From positions 1 through 58,625 of the forward strand of contig JABTBR010000048.1 of assembly GCA_013284265.1 (NCBI GenBank): a stretch of 58,625 nt of DNA, read 5' to 3'. Both the position numbers and the translations under genes were made by a program. Shown in pieces: positions 26,333 to 34,335 of the stretch. The notes beneath the pieces are model-generated. The model made no database searches. It saw nothing but the letters and a program-made list of their open reading frames with translations, and was not told the origin of the DNA. Position 1 is the stretch's first letter; the number at the start of each line of letters is the position of its first letter. The DNA comes from Oxalobacteraceae bacterium (GTDB taxonomy: Bacteria > Pseudomonadota > Gammaproteobacteria > Burkholderiales > Burkholderiaceae_D).

Positions 26333-27343
26333 TTACTTGGCGTTCATCAGCGCAACAGTGGTGTCGAGCATACGGTTCGAGAAACCCCACTCATTGTCGT
26401 ACCACGACGATACCTTCACCAGACGGCCCGACACTTTGGTCAGGGTCGAATCGAAGTTCGACGATGCCGGGTTGTGGTTGAAGTCGATCGATACCAGCGG
26501 CTCGGTCTGATAGGTCAGCACTTCGCTCAGCGCGCCTTCGGCGGCGGCTTTCATCAGCGCGTTGACTTCGTCAACGGTGGTGTCGCGCTTGGCGATGAAG
26601 GACAGGTCGACCAGCGACACGTTGATGGTTGGCACGCGGATCGCGAAACCGTCCAGCTTGCCGTTCAGCTCAGGCAGCACCAGGCCAACCGCGGCGGCGG
26701 CGCCGGTCTTGGTCGGGATCATGCTCATGGTGGCCGAACGGGCGCGGCGCATGTCTTCGTGCATCACGTCCGACAGAACCTGGTCGTTGGTGTAAGCGTG
26801 TACGGTGGTCATCAGACCGGTTTCCACGCCGATGGCATCGTTGAGCGGCTTGACCAGCGGGGCCAGGCAGTTGGTGGTGCACGAAGCGTTCGAGATCACG
26901 GTGTCGGTCGACTTCAGGACATTGTGGTTCACGCCGTAGACGATGGTCGCGTCGACATCCTTGCCGCCTGGTGCGGAGATGATGACTTTCTTGGCGCCGC
27001 CCTTCAAGTGAGCCGAAGCTTTCTCTTTGGTGGTGAAGAAGCCGGTGCACTCCAGCACCACGTCCACGCCCAGTTCGCCCCATGGGATTTCCGCAGGATT
27101 ACGCTGTGCGAACACGCGAATCGGGTCGCCATTCACGATCATGTTGTCGCCATCGACCGTGACGGTGCCTGGGAACTTGCCGTGGGCGGTGTCATAGCGG
27201 GTCAGGTGGGCATTCGACTTGGCATCGCCCAGGTCGTTGATCGCAACGATCTGGATGTCTTGTTTCTTGCCGCCTTCGTAGAAAGCGCGCAGTACATTGC
27301 GGCCGATGCGGCCATAACCGTTGATTGCAACTTTGATCGTCAT
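26333..27343 (-). CDS. gap: Glyceraldehyde-3-phosphate dehydrogenase
   Basis: 336 residues, standard length. It oxidises glyceraldehyde 3-phosphate to 1,3-bisphosphoglycerate with NAD (central glycolysis and gluconeogenesis). The N-terminal Rossmann motif INGYGRIGRNVLR, the catalytic Cys in SNASCTTNCLAP and the C-terminal SSWYDNEWGFSNRMLD are all intact. It lies 48 bp downstream of tkt on the same strand, so the two are probably one operon linking the pentose phosphate pathway and glycolysis; tkt–gap pairs are common in Burkholderiales. A terminator follows. Confidence 0.97.
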   Translation of the reverse strand: MTIKVAINGYGRIGRNVLRAFYEGGKKQDIQIVAINDLGDAKSNAHLTRYDTAHGKFPGTVTVDGDNMIVNGDPIRVFAQRNPAEIPWGELGVDVVLECTGFFTTKEKASAHLKGGAKKVIISAPGGKDVDATIVYGVNHNVLKSTDTVISNASCTTNCLAPLVKPLNDAIGVETGLMTTVHAYTNDQVLSDVMHEDMRRARSATMSMIPTKTGAAAAVGLVLPELNGKLDGFAIRVPTINVSLVDLSFIAKRDTTVDEVNALMKAAAEGALSEVLTYQTEPLVSIDFNHNPASSNFDSTLTKVSGRLVKVSSWYDNEWGFSNRMLDTTVALMNAK

Positions 27344-27391
27344 ACTTTGCTCCTGATTAAAAAAATGAGGTACTCAACCAGCAATTATAAA

Positions 27392-29389
27392 TTATGCAAC
27401 CAGTACAGATTTGACTTTCGCCACGACGTTGTCCACCGTGAAGCCGAAGTGCTTGAACAGCACGCCTGCCGGAGCCGATTCACCGAAGGTATCGATGCCG
27501 ACCACAGCGCCTTCCAGACCAACGTATTTGTACCAGAAATCGGTTACGCCGGCTTCGATTGCCACACGTGGCAAGCCTTTGGTCAATACGCTGGCCTTGT
27601 AAGCGGCGTCTTGACGGTCAAATACATCGGTCGACGGCATCGACACCACACGCACGGCCACGCCTTGGGCGGCCAGGGCGGCGGCGGCGGCCACCGCCAG
27701 TTCCACCTCGGAACCGGTGGCGATCAGGATTGCTTTTGGTGCGGCCACATCGGCCAGCACATAGCCGCCGCGCGTGATATCGGCGATCTGGGCTGCAGTG
27801 CGTTCCTGGTATGGCAGGTTCTGACGCGAGAAAATCAGGGTCGACGGGCCATCCTTGCGCTGGACGGCGGCGCCCCAGGCGGCGGCCGATTCGACGGTGT
27901 CGCATGGACGCCAGTTGTCCAGGTTAGGGATCAGGCGCATCGAGGAGATGTGCTCGACCGACTGGTGGGTCGGGCCGTCTTCGCCCAGGCCGATCGAATC
28001 GTGGGTGAACACGAAGATCGAGCGCAGCTTCATCAGTGCGGCCATGCGCAGGGCATTGCGGCTGTAATCGGAGAAGGTCAGGAAGGTCGCGCCGAAGGGG
28101 ATGAAACCACCGTGCAGGGCGATACCGTTCATGATGGCGCTCATGCCGAATTCACGCACGCCGTAATTGATATGGTTGCCTGGCTTGCCGGAACGCAGCG
28201 CGACGCACTCTTTCCAGTTGGTCAGGTTGGAGCCGGTCAGGTCGGCCGAGCCGCCCAGGAATTCCGGCAGCGAAGGCGCCAGCGCCTGGATCGCGTTCTG
28301 GCTCGCCTTGCGGGTGGCGATGTTTTCTTTTTTCTCGACGCAGGAAGCGATCGCCGCCGCCAGGGTGGCGTCGAAGCCAGCCGGCAGGTCACCGCGCATG
28401 CGGCGGGTCAGTTCGGCGGCTTCCGCCGGGAACTTCGCGCTATAGCCGGCAAACAGCTCGTTCCATGCCGCTTCCGCCTTGGCGCCGGAGGCTTTCGCAT
28501 CCCAGGCGCTGTAGATGTCGGCAGGCACTTCGAACGGAGCCGAGGCCCAGCCGATGTACTCGCGCACAGCGGCGATTTCCTTGTCGCCCAGCGCGGCGCC
28601 GTGCACCTTGTCGCCGCCTTGCAGGTTCGGCGAACCTTTGCCGATGATGGTCTTGCAGCAGATCAGGGTAGGCTTGCTGGCGCTCTTGGCGGCGGCGATG
28701 GCGGCGGCCACGGCGGCAACATCGTGGCCGTCGACGGCGCGGATCACGTTCCAGCCATAGGCTTCGAAGCGGGCCGGGGTGTCGTCGGTGAACCAGCCTT
28801 CGACCTTGCCGTCGATGGAGATGCCGTTATCGTCGTACAGCGCGATCAGCTTGTTCAGGCCCAGGGTGCCGGCCAGTGCGCATACTTCGTGCGAAATGCC
28901 TTCCATCAGGCAGCCATCGCCGACGAAAGCGTAGGTATAGTGGTTCACCAGGTCAAAGCCTGGCTTGTTGAATTCATTTGCCAGCAGGTACTCGGACAGG
29001 GCCATGCCGACCGCGTTGGCGATACCCTGGCCCAGCGGGCCGGTGGTCGTTTCCACGCCCGGGGTGATGTCGACTTCCGGGTGGCCCGGGGTTTTCGAAT
29101 GCATCTGGCGGAAAGCCTTGATGTCGTCCATGCTGACGGCGTAGCCCGACAGGTGCAGCAGCGCGTAGTGCAGCATCGAGCCGTGGCCATTGGACAGCAG
29201 GAAACGGTCGCGATTGACCCATTTCGGATTGGCCGGATTGTGGCTGTAATGGCCGCTCCACAGAGCAACGGCGATTTCCGCCATGCCCATCGGCATGCCT
29301 GGGTGGCCGGAATTGGCCTTCTGGACTGCGTCCATTGCCAGCGCGCGAATCGCGTTAGCCATTTGAGTGGTGGGGAGCGTAGTTGTCAT
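27392..29389 (-). CDS. tkt: Transketolase
   Basis: 665 residues. It transfers two-carbon units between sugar phosphates using thiamine diphosphate, in the non-oxidative pentose phosphate pathway and supplying erythrose 4-phosphate for the DAHP synthase also present in the window. Visible motifs are SGHPGMPMGMAE near the N-terminus, the ThDP signature GDGCLMEGISHE near 155–166, and the pyrimidine-domain THDSIGLGEDGPTHQ region. The start MTTTLPTTQMANAIR is normal. gap follows 48 bp downstream. Confidence 0.97.
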   Translation of the reverse strand: MTTTLPTTQMANAIRALAMDAVQKANSGHPGMPMGMAEIAVALWSGHYSHNPANPKWVNRDRFLLSNGHGSMLHYALLHLSGYAVSMDDIKAFRQMHSKTPGHPEVDITPGVETTTGPLGQGIANAVGMALSEYLLANEFNKPGFDLVNHYTYAFVGDGCLMEGISHEVCALAGTLGLNKLIALYDDNGISIDGKVEGWFTDDTPARFEAYGWNVIRAVDGHDVAAVAAAIAAAKSASKPTLICCKTIIGKGSPNLQGGDKVHGAALGDKEIAAVREYIGWASAPFEVPADIYSAWDAKASGAKAEAAWNELFAGYSAKFPAEAAELTRRMRGDLPAGFDATLAAAIASCVEKKENIATRKASQNAIQALAPSLPEFLGGSADLTGSNLTNWKECVALRSGKPGNHINYGVREFGMSAIMNGIALHGGFIPFGATFLTFSDYSRNALRMAALMKLRSIFVFTHDSIGLGEDGPTHQSVEHISSMRLIPNLDNWRPCDTVESAAAWGAAVQRKDGPSTLIFSRQNLPYQERTAAQIADITRGGYVLADVAAPKAILIATGSEVELAVAAAAALAAQGVAVRVVSMPSTDVFDRQDAAYKASVLTKGLPRVAIEAGVTDFWYKYVGLEGAVVGIDTFGESAPAGVLFKHFGFTVDNVVAKVKSVLVA

Positions 29390-29595
29390 CGTGGGTCAAT
29401 CGCGGAAGTATGGAAACTGGTGCAATTCGAGTCGTGCCTGCCTGGCAATGCTGACCGCCGGGCGTGCGCGCTTACTTGCTGAACTAAGTATTTTACCAGA
29501 CCAAGAGTGTCCGAATTAAAATTGCGCTGCAAACAGGCCCAAAACCAGCGTTTTTGCCTCTCAACCACCGTTTTCAGACCGTTCAGGAACCCCGC

Positions 29596-30321
29596 ATGCC
29601 CCGTTTCTTCTGTTCCCAGCCGCTGGCCTTAGGCGCCCTCGTCACCCTGCCCGAGGCGGTGGCCCACCATATCCAGGTGCTACGCCTGCAAGTCGGCGCG
29701 GCCGTGACCCTGTTCAATGGCGAGGGCGGCGAGTACACGGCGATCCTGGCCAGCATCGAGAAAAAACGGGTCACCGTGGAATTGAAGGCCTTCAGCCCGC
29801 TGGAAGTGGAACTGCCCTATGCGCTGACCCTGGCGCAGGCGCTGCCGGAAGCGTCCAAGATGGACTGGATCATCGAGAAAGCCATCGAACTGGGCGTGGC
29901 CGGCTTCGTGCCGCTGGCCGCGCGCCGCTGCGTGGTGCGCCTGTCGGCCGAGCGCGCCGAGAAAAAAATGGCGCACTGGCAAGGCATCATCGTCTCGGCC
30001 TCCGAGCAAAGCGGACGCAACCGCCTGGCCCATCTGGGACAGTTGCACGACTTCAAGGACTGGATAGGCCAGCAGGACATGCACAAGCGCGTCATCTTCA
30101 CGCCGCGCGCCACCCAGTCGCTGCCCGACTGGGCCAGGCACCAGCCGCCGCAGGCGCTGACCTTGATGGTCGGCCCGGAAGGCGGCTTCAGCGAGGAAGA
30201 GGAAGAACTGGCCCTGTCCAAGGGTGCGCTGGCGCTGTCCATGGGACCGCGCATCCTGCGCACCGAAACGGCTGGCCTGGCCGCCGTGGCCGCGCTCAAC
30301 GCCTTGTGGGGCGGCATGTAA
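29596..30321 (+). CDS. rsmE: 16S rRNA (uracil-1498-N3)-methyltransferase
   Basis: 241 residues from the ATG at 29596 with AGGAA at 29585–29589; an in-frame start 42 bases earlier lacks a ribosome site. RsmE methylates U1498 in the decoding region of the 30S subunit. The N-terminal PUA-like part begins MPRFFCSQPL; the SPOUT knot shows MVGPEGGFSEEEEELA and LGPRILRTETAGLAAV-type residues near the end. It is divergent from tkt. Confidence 0.94.
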   Translation: MPRFFCSQPLALGALVTLPEAVAHHIQVLRLQVGAAVTLFNGEGGEYTAILASIEKKRVTVELKAFSPLEVELPYALTLAQALPEASKMDWIIEKAIELGVAGFVPLAARRCVVRLSAERAEKKMAHWQGIIVSASEQSGRNRLAHLGQLHDFKDWIGQQDMHKRVIFTPRATQSLPDWARHQPPQALTLMVGPEGGFSEEEEELALSKGALALSMGPRILRTETAGLAAVAALNALWGGM

Positions 30322-30414
30322 GCAGGCTCAGACCGCTCGCCGGCTGAGCATGGACAAGATCCATTTGCATAGCCCGAACTACAGTAGCTCCAACCGTTTA
30401 TCCTGGAGCGAAGC

Positions 30415-30837
30415 ATGGGCTGGTTCCTCGTTACTATCGTACTGCCCTGTCTGGCGCCGGCAGCTCTACTCCTGCTTATCCGCGTCGTACCATTGCCCGA
30501 ACCGTGGGCGAATCCGAGACTGATCACCCTGTTCAAAGACGGCCAGCTATGCTGGCTGGCGATGGGTTACTGCGCCTCCGGCCTCTATGAAATCACCGCA
30601 TCACCCCGCTTTGTGGAACTTTTTTATGCAAATCGGGTCGGATACCTAAGTACCTATTTCATCGGTTTTTTGGTAATTGCCAGCGTCATCGCGACGTTTG
30701 GCGCATTATTTCAGACCCCGCTGGAACGTCCTCCCAAGGCGCTTTGGGTTCTGCACTTCAGGACATTCAGCTGCTCTGTTCTGCTGATTTTTGCAACGGC
30801 GGGTGCTTACACATATGTCCATTTTTTGGCCAAGTGA
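30415..30837 (+). CDS. Small integral membrane protein of unknown function
   Basis: 140 residues, preceded by TGGAGCGAAGC. Four hydrophobic segments are visible, at about 4–23, 42–60, 77–97 and 115–135, with short loops. Charged and aromatic residues (LPEPWANPR, LFKDGQLCW, ASPRFVELFYANR) sit between them. I recognise no family. A second small membrane protein starts 13 bp after its stop, and a strong terminator follows that, so the two form a small operon downstream of rsmE. Confidence 0.65.
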   Translation: MGWFLVTIVLPCLAPAALLLLIRVVPLPEPWANPRLITLFKDGQLCWLAMGYCASGLYEITASPRFVELFYANRVGYLSTYFIGFLVIASVIATFGALFQTPLERPPKALWVLHFRTFSCSVLLIFATAGAYTYVHFLAK

Positions 30838-30850
30838 AGAAAGAAAAAAC

Positions 30851-30997
30851 ATGGGGAAGAAATTTATCGACTGGTGGCGCGGTAGATTCAGCACGGAAGA
30901 GCGCGCCAAAGACAGCATTTTTTTTGTGGTCTACGTGGGGATGGCGATCATGCTTGTTCTGGGGATTAAGATCATCCTGATCGCTCTGCAGGATTAA
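30851..30997 (+). CDS. Short single-pass membrane protein
   Basis: 48 residues, starting MGKKFIDWWRGRFSTEERA. The basic/amphipathic N-terminus is followed by one transmembrane segment (about 24–43) and a short tail ALQD. It begins 13 bp after the 140-residue membrane protein gene and ends just before a terminator. A purine-rich stretch before the ATG could serve as ribosome site. A longer in-frame start would overlap the upstream gene. The function is unknown. Confidence 0.6.
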   Translation: MGKKFIDWWRGRFSTEERAKDSIFFVVYVGMAIMLVLGIKIILIALQD

Positions 30998-31000
30998 ACA

Positions 31001-31034
31001 AAACGCCGCATTGTTGCCAATGCGGCGTTTTTGA
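31001..31034. terminator. Bidirectional terminator between convergent genes
   Basis: Perfect 13-bp stem AAACGCCGCATTG (31001–31013) with CAATGCGGCGTTT (31018–31030) and a 4-nt loop. A/T-runs lie on both sides. It serves the small membrane-protein operon and the convergent TonB receptor 4. Confidence 0.88.
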
Positions 31035-31082
31035 TGCTGCGCCCGTTCCAGCCAGAGGCCAGAACGGGTAGATCCATCACGA

Positions 31083-33914
31083 TCAGAAGGCGTAGTTCGC
31101 CTTGACGGTGAAGTAACGGCCGCGCGCATTGTGCAGGGTGGAGTTGTAGCCTGCGGTCTGGTTACTGCTGACGCCATTCGGGTCATACGGTGCGCTGACG
31201 TCGAACAGGTTCTGGATATTCAGGCCCAGTGTGACATTCTTGATGCCGGTGTAGCTGTACGCCAGGTCGATCGTGGTCCAGCTCGGCACTTCGCAATGCG
31301 AGTAGTAGTTCAGGTAATTCGGCACGTTGGCCGAACGGCCGAACTCGCAATAAGCTGGCTCGTAAGGGCCGACCTTGCCGTCTTCCTGTGTGCTGTAGCG
31401 GGCCATCAGCGAGATAGGCGCGACATAATTGAGGATCGCGGTCAGATTATGTTTCTGGAAGCTCCAGGTGCTCGACAGCGTGGCACGCACGCGTGGCAGG
31501 TCGCCCACGCTGGTGGTGTCGTTGCTGACCGCGCCGTTGGTACCGACCAGATCATACATCGGGTCGCCGTTGGCGGCCGCCTTCTTGAAGTTGAACACAT
31601 AGGTGTAGTTCAGGCGGCTCGACAGCTTGCCCATGTCGCCAAGGTTGTTGCGCAGGGCCAATTCCAGGTCCACGCCGCTGGTGCGGGTACCGCCGGAGTT
31701 GATGTACGGCGTGGCGATACTGATCAGCGGGCCGGAATTTGGAATCACCTTGCCATCGTCGCCGATCAGCCAGGTGCCCTGGTTCTGGTCGCGCTTGACC
31801 AGGTATTGCAGGTTTGGATCTTGCAGCACGGCGATGGACGACATCAGGTCGACTTCAGCGTCCTTGCGGATGCGGTAGTAATCCACCAGGATGTCGAAGT
31901 CGCTAGTGGGCGAGAAGATCAGGCCAGCGGTGAAGCTCTTCGATTTTTCCGGTTTCAGGTCAGGATTCGACGCGGCAATGCCCGATACGCTTTTCAGGCA
32001 ATCCTGCGCTTCCGCACCCGGCTTGTCGCAACGCTTCTTGTCTTCGAAGTTATTCAGGAAGTACTGGGTGCCGCCGTTGACCATCTGGGTCAGCGAAGGT
32101 GCACGGAAACCTTCCGAATAGGTACTACGCAGCGCCAGCGTTGGCGTCACGGTCCATTTCGCGCCCACTTTTGGCGTGAAGCTGGACTTGAAGCCCTGGT
32201 ATTTATCGTAGCGGCCAGCGAATTCCATCTCGAAGTTCTTCAGGAAAGGCGTGCGCAATTCCATGAAGGCCGAGTGCACATTACGCTTTGCGTCCGAGTA
32301 GGTATTGGCAATGCCGACGATCTCGCCATTCACGCTGAGCGGATCGGGCACGATGTTCATTTTTTCCTGCTTGGCTTCCACGCCAAGGGCCAGGCCCATG
32401 GCACCGCCGCCCAGGGAACCGAATTCGGTCGCGCCCTTCAGATCCCATTGCAGGATGCTGGACTTGCCGTCCAGCGTCACATTGCGCGTCACGCCCGGGG
32501 TGCTGGCGATGGTGGCCAGCGGTACATTGTTGGCCGCCAGCGTTTGTACGATCGGCAGGTACAGGAAACCTTTGCTCAGCTGGTGGCGCTTGGTCTCGTT
32601 GTAGAGAACGCCGGTATCCCAGTCAAAGTTGAAGTTGGTCCCCTTCAGGCCAGCGAGCACACGCGAGGAGGTATTTTCATTGGTGCTGCCGCCAGGCGCA
32701 TCGACGAAGCGGTAGGCCACCGCCACCGGTACCGGCGTTGCCGTGCCACGGGTCGGGTTGTCGGGATGGTTGACACCCAGAATAGGTTGGAACAAGGTAC
32801 CCGCGCCGTCTTTCGGGAATACGGTAACCTTGTTGCGGCCATTCATGGTGCGCGACACACCCGAGTACTCCAGTTCAGTCTTGCTGTAGGCAGCTTCGGC
32901 AAACGCCGACATATCGTTGTTGATCTTGAATTCGCCGCGCGAGAGCAGGTTGACGGTGCGGTTCTTGCCTTCCGCATCTTCCTTCCTCCAGCCGTCGTAG
33001 TTACAGAATTTATTGCCGATCAGCGGATCGTTCGAGCGCATCGGGATCAACGCCGTCGAGCCGGTCAACACGTCGGACGGGTTGCATCCCAGGTTGGCGC
33101 CGGCATAGGTGTTGTAGCTACCGCTGCCCAGTGTTCTTTCCTTGTAGAACACCGGAAAACCGCTGACGCCGCTGTAGTAATTGCTCAGGCGGCCGTTCAG
33201 GGCGCGGTATTCGTCGGCCTTGACGGCGTTGGCTTCGTCGATGCCGGTACGGTCGCGCTGCGACAGGTCGAAGGCGAGGAAGGCATTGTAGCGGTCCTGG
33301 TCCAGATCGCCGAAGCCAACCACGCCATTGACGCCGGAGCGGCCAAAATTGCCATCGCCGTTGCGGCTGGCCTGGGCGGCGATCTCGCCACCCTTGAAGT
33401 TACGCTTGGTGATGAAGTTGATCACGCCGGCAATCGCGTCGGAACCGTACACGGCCGAGCCGCCGTCTTTCAGGATCTCGACCCGTTCCAGCGCCGACAG
33501 CGGGATCGAGTTCAAGTCATACTGGGTCGACTGGCCGGCGTTCGGGTCGGCGTAGGCGGCGGGCGACATGCGCCGGCCGTTGATCAGAATCAGGGTCGAG
33601 GCCGAGCCGAGGCCACGCAGGGAAGCGGTCGCCAGACCCTTGGAGAAGCCGCCGTCGCGCGCATCGACCTGGTTGCTCGAACCGAGGGCCGGGATTTTCG
33701 ACATCAGGTCGGCCACGCTGACGGCGCCGGTCTGCTGGATTTCTTTCTTGCTGATCACTTGCACGGCCGACGGGGTTTCCGTGGCGGCGCGTTTCAGGTT
33801 CGAACCGGTGATGACCACGCGTTCCACGGGTGCATCATCGGCCGCGAAGGCGGTATGGCTCAAGCCAACGCAGCCGAGCAGCGCGATAGCTTTGACGATT
33901 AGTTTTTTTTGCAC
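31083..33914 (-). CDS. TonB-dependent outer-membrane receptor 4
   Basis: 943 residues. The start is a GTG at 33914, supported by GGAG six bases upstream (plus 33921–33924). The signal peptide MQKKLIVKAIALLGCVGLSH ends near TAFAA. The plug (about 30–160) has RVVITGSNLKR, LILINGRRMSP, RVEILKDGGSAVYG and GVINFITKRNF; the barrel ends in KANYAF. It belongs to the same broad family as the three receptors at 5114–14298 but is a separate lineage (plug text KRAATETPSAVQVISKKEIQ). Two strong palindromes lie in its upstream region. The substrate is unknown; no transporter or sigma/anti-sigma pair is adjacent. Confidence 0.93.
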   Translation of the reverse strand: MQKKLIVKAIALLGCVGLSHTAFAADDAPVERVVITGSNLKRAATETPSAVQVISKKEIQQTGAVSVADLMSKIPALGSSNQVDARDGGFSKGLATASLRGLGSASTLILINGRRMSPAAYADPNAGQSTQYDLNSIPLSALERVEILKDGGSAVYGSDAIAGVINFITKRNFKGGEIAAQASRNGDGNFGRSGVNGVVGFGDLDQDRYNAFLAFDLSQRDRTGIDEANAVKADEYRALNGRLSNYYSGVSGFPVFYKERTLGSGSYNTYAGANLGCNPSDVLTGSTALIPMRSNDPLIGNKFCNYDGWRKEDAEGKNRTVNLLSRGEFKINNDMSAFAEAAYSKTELEYSGVSRTMNGRNKVTVFPKDGAGTLFQPILGVNHPDNPTRGTATPVPVAVAYRFVDAPGGSTNENTSSRVLAGLKGTNFNFDWDTGVLYNETKRHQLSKGFLYLPIVQTLAANNVPLATIASTPGVTRNVTLDGKSSILQWDLKGATEFGSLGGGAMGLALGVEAKQEKMNIVPDPLSVNGEIVGIANTYSDAKRNVHSAFMELRTPFLKNFEMEFAGRYDKYQGFKSSFTPKVGAKWTVTPTLALRSTYSEGFRAPSLTQMVNGGTQYFLNNFEDKKRCDKPGAEAQDCLKSVSGIAASNPDLKPEKSKSFTAGLIFSPTSDFDILVDYYRIRKDAEVDLMSSIAVLQDPNLQYLVKRDQNQGTWLIGDDGKVIPNSGPLISIATPYINSGGTRTSGVDLELALRNNLGDMGKLSSRLNYTYVFNFKKAAANGDPMYDLVGTNGAVSNDTTSVGDLPRVRATLSSTWSFQKHNLTAILNYVAPISLMARYSTQEDGKVGPYEPAYCEFGRSANVPNYLNYYSHCEVPSWTTIDLAYSYTGIKNVTLGLNIQNLFDVSAPYDPNGVSSNQTAGYNSTLHNARGRYFTVKANYAF

Positions 33915-33956
33915 GAAAGACTCCAGCAGGGGGGGATAAAGAACATGGCGGATTTA

Positions 33957-33977
33957 CATTGCCAGATCGTGGCAATG
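33957..33977. promoter_or_regulatory. 21-bp palindrome in the leader of TonB receptor 4
   Basis: CATTGCCA-GATCG-TGGCAATG: perfect 8-bp arms, 5-nt centre, 43 bp upstream of the GTG start. Another half-like element, TTATTGCCATA, lies at about 34000–34010. It may be an operator or an RNA hairpin in the 5' untranslated region. Confidence 0.5.
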
Positions 33978-34041
33978 ACCGGCACGGCGGTCTTATTATT
34001 TATTGCCATATAAGCGCCGAACTGTTGCCACGGCCCGAAGA

Positions 34042-34076
34042 GTTACTTATAAACAATAGTTGGCATTATAAGTAAC
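34042..34076. promoter_or_regulatory. 35-bp inverted repeat upstream of TonB receptor 4
   Basis: GTTACTTATAA (34042–34052) and TTATAAGTAAC (34066–34076) are perfect 11-bp arms around a 13-nt spacer. The right arm read on the minus strand includes TATAAT, which could be the –10 of the receptor promoter, so a bound regulator would cover the promoter. Confidence 0.5.
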
Positions 34077-34335
34077 AGAAGCAAAACATTGTTCATTTAT
34101 CCTCTGTTTATTGAAAAACCATCTCGTTTATACAACAACTTCCAAAGCGCGACGCTGCTATGCGACCATCGGCCGGGTCGCTCTCCCCGGGCAACGCTGG
34201 CCCTGGGGGCCCCTGCGTGCGTATCGCTGCCGCCGCACATTCGGCAAGCCGTCCCCATGCAGGTAAAATAGCGCCTTAATCAGGCCAGCGTGCTCGTGCG
34301 CGCCCTGCCTTCAGCAGAATTTTCCGGAAATAACC
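34077..34335. other. Intergenic region before the FAD oxidoreductase gene
   Basis: About 260 bp, AT-rich near the receptor side and GC-rich near the oxidoreductase. I see no supported gene, repeat copy or terminator in it. Confidence 0.4.

Noticed and set aside
26474..29482. 1002-codon plus-strand frame opposite gap and tkt
   Set aside because: It crosses two highly conserved genes and their gap; composition is that of an antisense frame.
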